Shown here: positions 1-9,021 of the stretch, in pieces | Layout: the number at the start of each line of letters is the position of its first letter | Numbering within the stretch: the first letter of the stretch is position 1 | Assembly (NCBI GenBank): GCA_001687465.1 | Contig: LVLI01001388.1 | Span: 1-15,099, forward strand | Source of the DNA: Halocafeteria seosinensis | Taxonomy: Eukaryota > Sar > Bigyra > Bicosoecida | Reading direction: 5' to 3' | Length of the DNA: 15,099 nucleotides | Translations under genes and position numbers: made by a program | Notes under the pieces: model-generated | What the model was told of the DNA's origin: nothing | The model's input: only the letters and a program-made list of their open reading frames with translations | Database searches by the model: none

Positions 1-1180
1 ACTTAATACACACGTTCAGACTATATGGTATGAACCTTCTCCCCATTATAAGAGAACGCCTACCTTGGTTACTACTTCTCCGTAGTACTCATTTCTGGAT
101 GAGCTGGGAACTTACAAACCGTTAAATGACTGTTGAACTGAATAGTGTAAACCCACTTGGCAACACTGGCCCGGGCCCCCGAACGGGGTCCAATGGCGAC
201 GTTTATTACCTAAGGTAAGGGCAAAAAACCGCAACAAAAAGGATTAGGGGAAAGGAGCGGCTTTTTGTGAGAAAAGTCAACAACAAGTACATGTATCATG
301 ACCGACTTCGGAACACCTCATGTTTACACCTGTAACCCATGATTTCACTCGGGCAACCACTGCTCCTATGCAGTCTGTAAGACTGTCTGTTAGATACACA
401 GGATGTATATGTATCGAAAAACGGTTTGCGGTGACTTAAACATCATGCCACCATGCCTGACACATAACATTCCGGCATTGCATCACCGAAGGCAGAAGCC
501 TTGATATCACTTACTTGTTTTGTACTACCTGTTACATATTGTCCTTATCGCAGCGTTCCGGAAACAAGTGGTGTAGAATGGGGAATGCATTGCCCCCGTG
601 GGTGCCCTTTTGAAAAACACAAAAGGATACACAAAGCGCGCGCTAGAGGAAACACCAGCGCAGGGATGGCACGACTTTTGAGAACGAAGCCCATCAATTC
701 TCGACCACTTGCAGCGACGAAGATGGAACATCTCGGGTGGAATCCGGATTCGAGAACAGCCGAAGAGCAAGCTACACGAACTGACTTATACGTGCAAGAG
801 GACTGCTAACTAGCCATGCGGAGGCCCCATGGGTCACATTTGTGTGTGTGCCATGGGAAGTGACGGAAACGGACACTGAAGATCGGGTCTGCGTCAATGC
901 TTTGAAGTCACTCGTTTATGCAGCCTCTCTCCTAGTGGAACAGCAGTAGCTGCCAGACACGGGCTCCAGCTGCTATCTAAGTGTAGCGGCTAACATCCAG
1001 CTGCCGGTGGGCCATCAGTCGCATCTTCGTCGTCGTCGTCGTGAACATCTTGAGATGAACTTGCGAGTACCCTAGTGCGCTGCGAAACACGGAAACCACG
1101 TCCTCATGCTACCAAGTCCAGCTGCGTTCATTAGTAAGGAGCTGCAATGCAAGTTATTCTGCTAAGATCGACGTACGCTC
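1..1180. other. Region without a recognisable gene
   Basis: No frame on either strand gives a protein I recognise, and no paired splice sites join frames into one. A short stretch near 590 reads as CP..CPF on the plus strand, slightly like the GCPxECP motif of the genes further right, but its context does not match. A pure CGT microsatellite of five units lies at 1028-1042. Confidence 0.4.
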
Positions 1181-1444
1181 TTGGCCTACTGTAGTTGGTG
1201 TAATGCTGGGCCGGAGGGAGTAACTTTACGCTATGTCGTTTCCGCAGGCGAAGAGGAATGTAGGCGACGCTCATGTACCAAGTTTGCTGGCTCTATGCTA
1301 GACTGGCAAGAACACCTTCTCACCGTAGCTCAAGCTCTATCATTCTTCGCAGCCGGATCATTGACCTTCAAAGCCAAAGTGCGAGCATTTCAGTTTCTTC
1401 TGCGCTTGCACTGTTTTGACTGCTGCAACTGGACCAACACTTAA
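1181..1444 (+). other. Unrecognised short cysteine-rich open frame
   Basis: The frame is open for 87 codons but starts at TTG, with no ATG in front. It shows an early C-x2-C pair and a later C-x4-C pair, then a helical, alanine- and leucine-rich stretch. This arrangement loosely recalls the zinc-ribbon start of some DDE transposases, but no catalytic region follows in any frame. A CAG that could serve as a 3' splice site lies within it at about 1246-1248. It may be chance, a remnant, or an internal exon. Confidence 0.15.
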
Positions 1445-2012
1445 TCCCAACTGGCGTCGCTGTGGCAGGCACAGGGCCTTCTCCTCCCAGGCTGAGCCTA
1501 CAAGAAAAGCTAGTTCTCAAGGATACTCAGCGGTTGTTTGATGCACCTGGAGAAACGGAGGAGAAACGGAGGAGTATAGTGACCGCATTGTAACTGAGAG
1601 ACGAGACCCAAAGAGAACAGATAGATGCCATGAGTACTCCAAGGTAATCCTGACATCGTTGGCGCAGGCATGGCGCCAAGCCCCGATGCCTCCTAAGCAA
1701 AATCAGTGTTGCGTTCCCTCACGGCGCATATCAGCAAGGCTGCAGGAACAGCGGGGCCGTCGCTGCTTAACACGGGCGCATGCCGCTCCTCGTTAAGAGG
1801 ATGCGCGGTCGGTGGGCTATCTGTCACGTCACATATGTGTGTGTGAGCCTCTAAAGACATGAGTCTGAAATGACTGAATCTGCCATTTCTCGCCAGATTT
1901 GTTCCCAGTCTCCTTAGACGCACGTATATTGTCCAGGCTCTCCGGAACAGATCAAGCTAAAACTTGCTAGTATGCTATGGTGCTGCCCCGTGTAGTAGAG
2001 ACAAAGACAGAC
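1445..2012. other. Region without a recognisable gene
   Basis: This stretch lies downstream of the coiled-coil gene, which ends at 2013 on the minus strand. Frames here are short and resemble no family I know. It presumably includes that gene's 3' untranslated region. I see no canonical AATAAA in the first bases after the stop. Confidence 0.35.
1549..1574 (+). repeat. Short 11-bp tandem repeat
   Basis: The unit GGAGAAACGGA is present twice in direct succession, followed by the first four bases of a third copy. It lies in non-coding sequence and is visible by eye. It may have arisen by replication slippage. Confidence 0.8.
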
Positions 2013-3839
2013 TCAGCTCCGTTGAGTTCCGTCCGCATCGGTATTATGCACGGAAGCTAACGAGCCTATATCGCCTATATTCCTTCGCAGCCCAGGGGGC
2101 AGTTGATGACGAACAATATCCCACCAACGCAAATACTGGTCGCGGTAACTAGGAATCGGAGCTGAAGAGTAACTCGCAGGGAAAAACGATTGGCTTTGCT
2201 CCCTTTCGGGATCCGGATAGCGAAATATTTGGCGCCCCGCAGTGTTGAAGGTAAATTCGTATTCTTTATGATTGCCGACTGAAGCCGACAAATCGCCAAA
2301 CGAGGACACAAGGGGTGGAACTTCCCATTCCCGAAGTATCCGCCGCATAAGTCGCGAGCGAAGATCTTCGATTTCCATTTGCTTGCGACGTGACAGGATA
2401 CTCTTCTTTGAGTAGCAAGAGACGATGTCTTCGTACAACAACTGGAGACGTTCTCTTACGGGATCCTCATTCTCTCCAAAACAACGATAAGGAGGCACCT
2501 CAATTTGGATAGACCTCTTATGCTGTAGCTCGCTTTGCCTTGAGCCACTGAGTTTCCGTGCCACCGCAGCGGTCGCTGAAGCAACGCATTTCTCGCCTAA
2601 TTTTTCAACATTGACGAGCAGATCTTTCAGCGAGTTACACGACGTTTTGATACTACTTAGCTCAAAAGCCGCATCTCTAAGCTTTCGCTTTAGGCCCCTG
2701 TTTTGAGTATTTTTCAATTCGAATAATTGTTGATACTTACTTAACTGCTTGCGGCGCAAATTGTGGGTTTCGTTCAAGCGCGAGTTCATCATTGTGACCG
2801 TTGAGCGAACCTTTTCGAAATCAGCACGATGCCAATCGGCCATATCACTCAAATCATTCTTGAAATCAACTGTCGAGAGTTTAATCTCTCGTAGGTCACG
2901 CAATAGGTGTGCAGTGCTACTCTGAAACCTCTCCAACTTGCATTTGTAAGTACGCTGAAACTGCCGAAGTTTTTCATCTCTTTTCTTAGTCGTCCGTAGT
3001 CGTATCGAATTGTATCGCCTCATAAGATCGACCAGTGTGGACTCCGCAGAGTGCAATGCTTCATCCTGATAGTGTAGAAGTCGCTGCCCTTTATCCAATT
3101 CAGTTTCCAAAATGTCCATCATGTTAACAACAGTTTGCCTTGTTCTTGAAGCAACCATGAGCATTTTCCCACCCCCATTGCTTTGCACCACACTTATTGC
3201 GTCGTAAAAACGATTCATAGCTGCTTGCAACGAACATCCGAAATCTTTAAATTCCTCTGTAGCAAGCTTGGCCACCGATGCGCAGAATGAACGCATGTCA
3301 TACAGCTCTTGCGCGACAATCTCGTATTGCCGTTGTTGCATATACTTTCTGGTACGCTTCACATGGCTATCTTCCTTGCCTGGCATTGCATGTTCAGCGA
3401 TACGAGAAACGGCTTCCAATTGTGTGCTCAACTTATACAATGCACCATTTCGGTACCCGCCGGACTGAATGGCGCATGAATCTCGATAAGTTAAACTCTG
3501 GACTGCGTCCGCTAGTGTAGCTTCTTGGACATTCTCAGAGTACAAGAACGAGAAGTGCCGATGTAACGTTTCCAAAGCCTGATCTTCTTCTTCAGGGCGT
3601 GCTTGTAGCTCACTTTCCAAGTTCTTGCACCTTTCTCGATACTCTTCAAGGTTGCGCAGCAAGCTGGTAGGATACTCACCTGGTGGGCCATTCCTTCCAT
3701 CGGGACAGGTGGCTGAGTCCTTTGCTCCAGGGACATGAGGTGTCAACTTAAAAACATGCTTAACCAGAAATTGCCAAAGACTTTTAGAAGGAACTGTAGG
3801 AGCAATGACGTGTTCCTGGGGAAACGAAGCATGTTGCAT
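2013..3839 (-). CDS. Intronless coiled-coil protein of unknown function
   Basis: The gene encodes 608 residues from an ATG at 3839 to a TGA ending at 2013, without need for introns. Residues 1-55 are proline-rich and non-helical. Residues 60-90 and about 235-420 are charged and strongly helical, rich in Leu, Lys, Arg, Glu and Gln with heptad-like spacing of hydrophobic residues, as in extended coiled coils. Another helical basic stretch lies near 460-510. The last 90 residues contain several Trp, Tyr and Pro and look like a compact tail. I see no signal peptide, membrane span or catalytic motif. A structural or scaffold role, such as cytoskeleton or centrosome, would fit but is only a guess. 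The unbroken 1.8-kb frame argues strongly that it is a real gene. Extra 5' exons upstream on the minus strand cannot be excluded. Confidence 0.8.
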   Translation of the reverse strand: MQHASFPQEHVIAPTVPSKSLWQFLVKHVFKLTPHVPGAKDSATCPDGRNGPPGEYPTSLLRNLEEYRERCKNLESELQARPEEEDQALETLHRHFSFLYSENVQEATLADAVQSLTYRDSCAIQSGGYRNGALYKLSTQLEAVSRIAEHAMPGKEDSHVKRTRKYMQQRQYEIVAQELYDMRSFCASVAKLATEEFKDFGCSLQAAMNRFYDAISVVQSNGGGKMLMVASRTRQTVVNMMDILETELDKGQRLLHYQDEALHSAESTLVDLMRRYNSIRLRTTKKRDEKLRQFQRTYKCKLERFQSSTAHLLRDLREIKLSTVDFKNDLSDMADWHRADFEKVRSTVTMMNSRLNETHNLRRKQLSKYQQLFELKNTQNRGLKRKLRDAAFELSSIKTSCNSLKDLLVNVEKLGEKCVASATAAVARKLSGSRQSELQHKRSIQIEVPPYRCFGENEDPVRERLQLLYEDIVSCYSKKSILSRRKQMEIEDLRSRLMRRILREWEVPPLVSSFGDLSASVGNHKEYEFTFNTAGRQIFRYPDPEREQSQSFFPASYSSAPIPSYRDQYLRWWDIVRHQLPPGLRRNIGDIGSLASVHNTDADGTQRS

Positions 3840-4859
3840 GCGTAGCTACTATTACACTTACTTTCAGAAGGGTAGCAGAATTGGGCAAGTCGGTAAATAA
3901 GATGCTGAAATCTCTCCATCGAAAGCAGTAGCTGTTGCTTCCGGGTTGTGGAATTGCGTGTATCGCAGGTGTTAGAAGTTGCACCTTCCTGGAAGAAACA
4001 CTCCATCAAACTCGCCACATCCACCGTGGATTCCACTGTACTCGAAACTAATCCAGGGCAATCCGACACGAATTGTAGAAACGCCTGCGAATCTGCAGCT
4101 TAAAGGCACTATACTGGTGAAAAAGGTTGTCACACTCTCTATCTCCCCTTGCGCTCTAAACGTTGGCCTTTGCCCAGTCAATCACTCGACTTGGCTTCAA
4201 TTGAACTTACCCCAATATCCCCGAGAATTCCTGTACCAGTCAAACACTCGTCGCAATGCTTGCTGTACAGATACCGACCGGAATGGAGACGACGACTGAA
4301 AAGAGCCGAATGATGGATCCGCGAGTGCATCCTGCTGGTGGCATGCATTCTTCCGGTCCATGCCAGCCAGATTCTCAGGACAGTACCGTTGAGGTTGAAG
4401 CTCGCCTACAATTCCATGATGTGGTGCACCCTCATCACTTAAAGTGCTGCTACTGGTAGGAGTTTAGCGTGGATGTAAATTGCCGTAAGTTCTCGTTCGT
4501 ACCAAAAACAAGGCACGGAAAGGACTTTATACTGGCTAAGGAGAGGATCCGATCATCCGAGCACTTAGGTCGCAAGCTGCGACTTCCAGGCTGAAGCGGC
4601 TCCAGTTTCAGAGGAATCCAATTCACCAAAAGTGCTAGCACTGATAAGCGTAAAGGTACGCAATTTGGGGGTACAGTAGAGAAGTATTTCACGGTTAGAG
4701 ATATTCTAACTAGTCTCTTTCAACCGGTAGGCCGTAAAGGCACTCCACATACGTACCATAGCTTCTTCTTGGTTCGCTGGGTGGCTGACTTGCCAGCAGG
4801 ATATGTATTCAAGAGTTCCTCTGACAAATATTAAAAATACACACATTAGTTCACATGGT

Positions 4860-4865
4860 TTTATT
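4860..4865 (-). promoter_or_regulatory. Candidate poly(A) signal of gene B1
   Basis: AATAAA reads on the minus strand about 145 bases after the B1 stop codon. A run of 15 A residues (minus strand, 4883-4897) lies just upstream of it. Position and orientation fit a polyadenylation signal, but six bases are weak evidence and the lineage's signal is unknown. Confidence 0.3.
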
Positions 4866-4882
4866 CTATAACTATTGTACTC

Positions 4883-4897
4883 TTTTTTTTTTTTTTT
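4883..4897. repeat. Poly(T)/poly(A) homopolymer
   Basis: There are fifteen T residues in a row on the plus strand. Read on minus, this is an A run in the presumed 3' untranslated region of B1. It might be slippage, or the scar of a poly(A) tail from a retroposed insertion. No target-site duplication is obvious around it. Confidence 0.75.
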
Positions 4898-5009
4898 CCT
4901 TCTCAAAATCAAAGTGAGTTCAAGCCACTTCCACTTCGGCCTTAGACATCCATCCCAGAGGTTATATTCGGTGCGTGAATTCAGCGGAAGTGGACAGTGC
5001 GGTAGAATT

Positions 5010-6265
5010 CTACGCACGCGCAAGCGCAAGCTGTCGATAAGGTGTTGGCGATGCCGTTGTCGTTGCGGCACTGCAAGCCAGTTTCCAAACTATGAACCCA
5101 ACAAGGGCAATACCAACTAAACCTCCTATGGTGCCCCCGACTATAGCTCCCACCTTTAAGCTACTACGCGAATTCGAGTGACTACTCCCTGATTTAGGTG
5201 CCGCGGATGGATGGACTGGGGAGGTAGAATTACACTTCTCTCCAGAGTAGCCTATGTCGCAGTAACACCGAGGTTTTCCCACTTCTGGATCGAACCGACA
5301 GATGCCACGGCCATCACATACACGACTCGGAGCAATACCTTGGCTTCCCACCATTGGACACTCTCGAGGGCATCCTTCGCAGGACTCGATTACCACATGA
5401 TACTGGCACGAAACACTTTCGACGACTTCGCCAACGTCGTCTCGCGCCGCCCGATCTGCACAGATATGGTCAATTTTTATTGACCGCCTTCCTAGATCCT
5501 TTCCATTTTCATCCATGCAGTTGTCCCCATTCGTATAGGTCAAGGCAAATCCCATGGAAGGATCATTCGGCATGACTTCCGAAAATGACATGTTTAACCC
5601 GGAACCATCGAGGTGACCTCCAAGAGCGTAACAGCTTCCGGAGCCATCATCGTCGTTTTCGGGAAGATACTGCAATGCAGCCACTGCTCCGCCGTTGTGG
5701 TCAAGGACTGTCTGACACTTACTCGGAATATCTGGTTGATTGATATCCTCCCGTTCTGTATCACCAATAGCGGGTACTCGTTGAGTTTGCGATCCCAAGT
5801 TACATGATCAGGAAAGAGCTACGGCGCTACATACCGACATTCTTACAGAAACCAATCAAATATCTGCAGAGGGTTGTCTAAGAGTTGAATACAGACCAAA
5901 ATACCCACACTTACAATAGACGGCTTACTTGAATGTGCTTTCCCACCCGTCGTTTCTCGAGTCATGCAACTCCACGACGAACGAGCCACCAAGGCTAAAC
6001 GTCTGCACCACTCGTCCATTAACGATAGCTGAACAGTGTTAAAGGCAGAAACTCAACAACTTACAGCGTTCTTGAATTTGATCCCGCACGCCTCTGCAGC
6101 TACGACAATTGAAGGCGAAAACAGGTCCATTTCACGTGTAATCAAACCAGTTCCAGCTGGGGGAAACTTACGGCTGTCAGCAGCCAGAGCTGTCGATGCT
6201 GTTGCCCCGGCGAGCATCACCAAGGCCATAGGGAGAGAAGATATCATCGCGAATCCTCGAATCAT
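5010..6265 (-). CDS. B1: MRH-EGF membrane receptor-like protein
   Basis: The exons I propose on the minus strand are 6265-6172, 6099-6065, 6002-5929, 5863-5835 and 5731-5010, giving 317 residues in frame with GT-AG introns of 72, 62, 65 and 103 bases. Two in-frame upstream acceptors (exon 5 from 5755 or 5776) are possible. Residues 1-29 form a signal peptide. Residues 36-198 form an MRH-like domain with eight cysteines, including TYTNGDNC and E-x3-C-x-Y. After GCPRECP comes an EGF-like module ending CYCDIGYSGEKC (residues 233-244), which fits the EGF consensus. A Ser/Pro-rich stalk is followed by a glycine-rich membrane span near 270-293. The 24-residue tail contains YRQL, which fits a YxxΦ sorting motif. 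MRH domains of this kind bind mannose-type glycans in sorting receptors and ER lectins; a receptor role here is inference. The first two-thirds is almost identical to B2, but the EGF, span and tail differ. Confidence 0.8.
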
Positions 6266-6475
6266 TTTATCTCCGCGTGTCGCTTGTTGTTTCGAGGGCT
6301 GGAGGGGGCTTACAGCAGGTATGTTCTTTCTTCCACGATGGTGAATGCTTGAAAGAAAGAGAAGCTACAAAAATTTTCACCTGCGGTCTCCTCTTGACAC
6401 GAGCAGACGAAACAGCAGTACACATCAATTCTGAGTGAGCGCCCCGCCCCATTCATGCAAGCATGGCATTGAGGA
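5320..6475 (-). repeat. Left arm of the B inverted duplication
   Basis: Read on minus, this block matches 9757-10892 read on plus. It covers about 200 bases of upstream leader, exons 1-4, all introns and most of exon 5. The 65-base third intron differs at a single base between the copies. Similarity collapses abruptly near 5320, inside the EGF-encoding part. This implies recent duplication or gene conversion. Confidence 0.85.
6266..6475 (-). promoter_or_regulatory. Conserved 5' leader of gene B1
   Basis: About 200 bases upstream of the B1 start are strongly conserved with the same region of B2, including a long shared stretch around TCAGAATTGATGTG. A pyrimidine tract (CTTCTCTTTCTTTC on minus) followed by AAG lies about 75-80 bases before the ATG. 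It may hold the promoter, the 5' untranslated region and possibly a 3' splice site. No TATA box is certain. Confidence 0.45.
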
Positions 6476-6512
6476 GGACGAAGCGTTTTCTTTCTGTGAA
6501 TGCGCATTCTGC

Positions 6513-6573
6513 GACTGGCGCCGCCAGTCTGGCGGTCGCGACTCGCAAGACTTCGCAACTTGCGAATCGCAAG
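6513..6573. repeat. Cluster of GC-rich short inverted repeats
   Basis: GACTGGCG at 6513-6520 is mirrored by CGCCAGTC at 6522-6529, with one base between. CTTGCGA at 6559-6565 is mirrored by TCGCAAG at 6567-6573, again with one base between. Related CGCAAG and CGACT words recur in between. The cluster lies in the A1-B1 intergenic region, just beyond the conserved B leader. It could be a protein-binding site, a hairpin, or the end of a small element. Confidence 0.6.
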
Positions 6574-6863
6574 TCGGCTGGAATCGCGGGAACCAGTAGG
6601 ATAAAAAACAGGATAGTTTGTAAAACTTCTACCAATTCATCGTCTAGAAAAAAAAATGAGTGCATGGGGTTAACCATTGCTCCAACGAACGATGGATTAC
6701 ACATGGAGTGACGATACCACAGCGCCTCGAAAAACGATTGCTAGTTATTATTCATCCTGCCATTAGCAAACATATGACATAACAAGCAATCAAGGGAGAT
6801 GTTTGCGCCAATTACTGCAGCAAAGAAAGGTGAACAGGCAAAACAAAAACCACTAAAATATCG
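6574..6863. other. Intergenic sequence downstream of A1
   Basis: This sequence follows the A1 stop codon on the minus strand. Here A2 would carry an intron and its membrane exon, but no donor, membrane-coding exon or tail is recognisable. A CTGCAG in the right general position is followed at once by TAA. It looks like unrelated or decayed sequence that replaced the 3' end of A1. Confidence 0.45.
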
Positions 6864-7918
6864 CTACGAGCTGCAATCTTCGCCGGAATGTCCCATGTTG
6901 CAAAAGCATCGAGCTCGCTGAGCTTGACGATCGTAGCCGCAATGGCCGTTACCGGAGCAAATTTTCCCATTCTTGAAGGGACATTCCTTTGGACAGCCCG
7001 TTGGATCTATTGCGTGAACTTCGTACGTACACTTGCCAACTTTCTGTAGTGGATACAATACCGGAGGTTCTTAATATCGCTTGAACTGCTTCTGGCATTA
7101 TGGGATGCTTACACCAACAAACATATTCGTATTGACCTTGTTCTTTTCCAATTTACCTGTCGTATGGCGATTTCCACCGCCACACAACACTGCTACTTTA
7201 AGTTCAGCATTCTCGTGTGGACTACAGTCATCAACACCACTCTCACCGCCAAGCTTGTACCACAGGTTCACCCCGGCAGCGGGACGCAACTTGTCTGCAC
7301 CATGATTACGGTAGTACGGAATACGTTCATAGCAAAGAATTGATCAGCTAAGACTTTCACTTACCATGCGGGTCAACGTGGTAGCTGAGCAACTTGTTTA
7401 CTCGAGGATACTCTCCCAGCTTATACAATGAGCCCCTCTGCTTATCACAGACCCACGCCGCTGGTGCTGAACCCGAATTCGGTGTGGCTTGATCGGTCAC
7501 ACAAATAGGAACATTCTTTTCTTGAAGAGCTCCACAAATGTTGAAATAGAACGTTAAGTGCTGAGTGTCGTAGTTGTCCGGGTCGTGGGCTCCGTACCTG
7601 CTACGGCAGCGAAAAACGCAGGTGCATACGGTCGTGGGTCCCCTCTTGATGAATACATGCATATCGACATACCACTCTCCATCACTTAAGGTAAGACCAC
7701 TCAGATCCCAGGTGATATTTTTCAGTGTGTCGGAGGATGAGCTCATACTATCATCAGGATATTTGCAGGTATTCGGCTCGGAACTGCGTAGACAGTGCAG
7801 CATGCATGATAACTACCCATGAACGTTCAACCAGAACATGCTATACGTACTTGCATACTGCTGCACATGCAGCGACACTGGCTAGCAGAAGCGCAAAGGG
7901 GGGCGTTCGGGCGCTCAT
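6864..7918 (-). CDS. A1: soluble MRH-EGF protein, truncated family member
   Basis: The proposed exons on minus are 7918-7851, 7783-7673, 7597-7365, 7294-7113 and 7043-6864, giving 257 residues in frame. The GT-AG introns are 67, 75, 70 and 69 bases. Residues 1-22 form a signal peptide. The MRH-like domain contains TFYFNICG, NAELKVAVLC and a C-x-Y-E-V strand, followed by GCPKECP and an EGF-like module with CSGNGHCG. The EGF consensus aromatic is replaced (CNMGHSGEDC). The frame ends two codons after the last EGF cysteine. At that point A2 has a splice donor leading to its membrane exon, but A1 has lost the donor and reads into TAG. It therefore lacks a membrane anchor and is predicted to be secreted or luminal, or it is an early pseudogene. 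The second intron has no stop and a length divisible by three. Mannose-contacting residues seen in B are mostly absent. Confidence 0.75.
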
Positions 7919-8179
7919 CGTTGAGTTCTTGAGAACTTCCTCCTTCCTGAGAACTGTAGCATGCGTTCTCCACAACGCCAACGCTAACTCCACGGTTGCT
8001 TATCAGGGACCGTAGGCAACCCTAGACGGTATGCATGTTGGACTGGGCACGTATATACAACATATATACCTACACTGGAGGAAGTTATTGGACTACAGTA
8101 ATGCTTCCACCCCGAGGTTGAACGTTCGACGCAGATGACATGTCAGGTCGCATCACGGCGCCATGCGACTTCGACAACG
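7919..8179. other. Upstream region of A1
   Basis: This is presumed promoter and 5' leader of A1 on minus. The first 30-40 bases upstream of the ATG weakly resemble the sequence upstream of A2, with GGAAGGA..AA repeated in both. Beyond that nothing is recognisable. Confidence 0.35.
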
Positions 8180-8279
8180 GACCAGAATGCAGAAGATGAC
8201 AGAGAGAACAGGTTAAGTCTTACATTTCGGTATGATGATTGGGTATTTTGCAACCACTCTACAGATGAATTCGTAGGTG
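8180..8279 (+). pseudogene. Decayed RNase H tail (retroelement relic)
   Basis: One plus-strand frame reads DQNAEDDRENRL, then VFCNHSTDEFVG. It aligns over about 32 residues with the minus-strand RNase H tail at 13780-13910, which has EENTEADRLAN, then VFCNDSTGEYFVG. The Asp of the N-x-E-x-D core is kept. The neighbouring frame is not coherent and nothing upstream resembles the rest of the domain. I read it as the 3' remnant of an older insertion of the same element type. Confidence 0.5.
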
Positions 8280-8940
8280 CCCAGGTGTGCTACCTGGAGC
8301 AAGGTTGCCTCACCAGTGGATCACCATGCCTTCTGATCGCTGTTTGTTAAGAAGGCAAGGCTTCACGAACACCGGAATGAGTTCTCCAAATAGAAAGGTA
8401 AACTTCGTGGATAGCGAATAGCAGAGGGGTTCGTCCCCAACTGACGATCTGAAGACTCTGTAACCGAGTGGGAAAGAGCATAGTGGTGCGAGTGGAAGAA
8501 CTGATCTAAGGCTTCAAATTCTGAGTGAAAATCCAGAGTCACGGCAGATAGGAGCTCATGGCATTTACCATAGAGCCCACAGTTCGTATTTCTCATTTTC
8601 GATTGATTACCATGCGTCCGACTGGTCCTAAGGTACCACCACCGACGGGAAGGGGAAGCGCGGGAAAACGAAGACGTGTTCGCGGACCTAGAACGACTAG
8701 CCTAAGAAGACGATGAAGCAACGATGAAATGAACCAGAAATCTAATTGGGAAGATACATACTTGGAGCTCCCACGAACAGCAATTACTTCGCTGAGCGCT
8801 GTCGTCCCCCTGTACCATGATTCAAACCGCAGCACTGAATTGTAACTTATCGGACCGCTTCCAGTCTGCGGTTGTTGAAAAGGGAGACCGAGAACGGACA
8901 AAGTGCATAATTGGGTGGCTCCAGCTAAGTGTCCCACATC
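8280..8940. other. Spacer between relics, no gene recognised
   Basis: Several overlapping short frames exist on both strands; none resembles a known domain and none pairs with splice sites to continue the adjacent relics. About 20-30 bases at the upper end may continue the EGF relic on minus after its stop codon: TGTGGGACACTTAGC aligns with the A1 sequence for the end of its EGF module. Confidence 0.35.
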
Positions 8941-9021
8941 CTAAGAGCAAGCTTTCTGCGCTGAGTAATCACAGCCACAATGGCCGTTCCCCGAACAAAG
9001 TCTCCCGATTTGGGTAGGGCA
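8941..9021 (-). pseudogene. EGF-like module relic of the A family
   Basis: Read on minus, this encodes CPTQIGRLCSGNGHCGCDYSA and stops at TAG. The block CSGNGHCG is identical in protein to A1, and the cysteine spacing matches the A1 EGF start. Nucleotide similarity continues past the stop into the next EGF cysteines. The frame upstream is broken, so GCPxECP survives only in part. A minus-strand frame at 9035-9280 has a vague likeness to the MRH core (a VYFYAEI stretch, then NASAP), which might be the same dead gene. This is a third A-type copy, now nonfunctional. Confidence 0.6.

Larger units (their letters stand above)
3840..5009. other. Intergenic region between coiled-coil gene and gene B1
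   Basis: This stretch lies upstream of the coiled-coil gene and downstream of B1, both on the minus strand. The open frames here are short, overlap one another and match nothing I recognise. The lower part probably holds the promoter or 5' leader of the coiled-coil gene. The upper part holds the 3' untranslated region of B1, including a candidate poly(A) signal and a long A run. Confidence 0.4.

Noticed and set aside
501-809. Plus-strand frame with CPRGCPF, resembling the GCPxECP motif of the receptor genes
   Set aside because: Neither the following EGF cysteines nor the preceding MRH strand is present, and the frame continues as basic low-information sequence; probably chance.
1181-1444. 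Possible transposase zinc-ribbon N-terminus
   Set aside because: Only the cysteine spacing is suggestive; no DDE catalytic motif, terminal repeats or ATG were found, so no mobile element is called.
4706-5071. Minus-strand frame of 121 codons after B1
   Set aside because: It runs through the A homopolymer and presumed 3' untranslated region, has no domain, and its composition is not protein-like.
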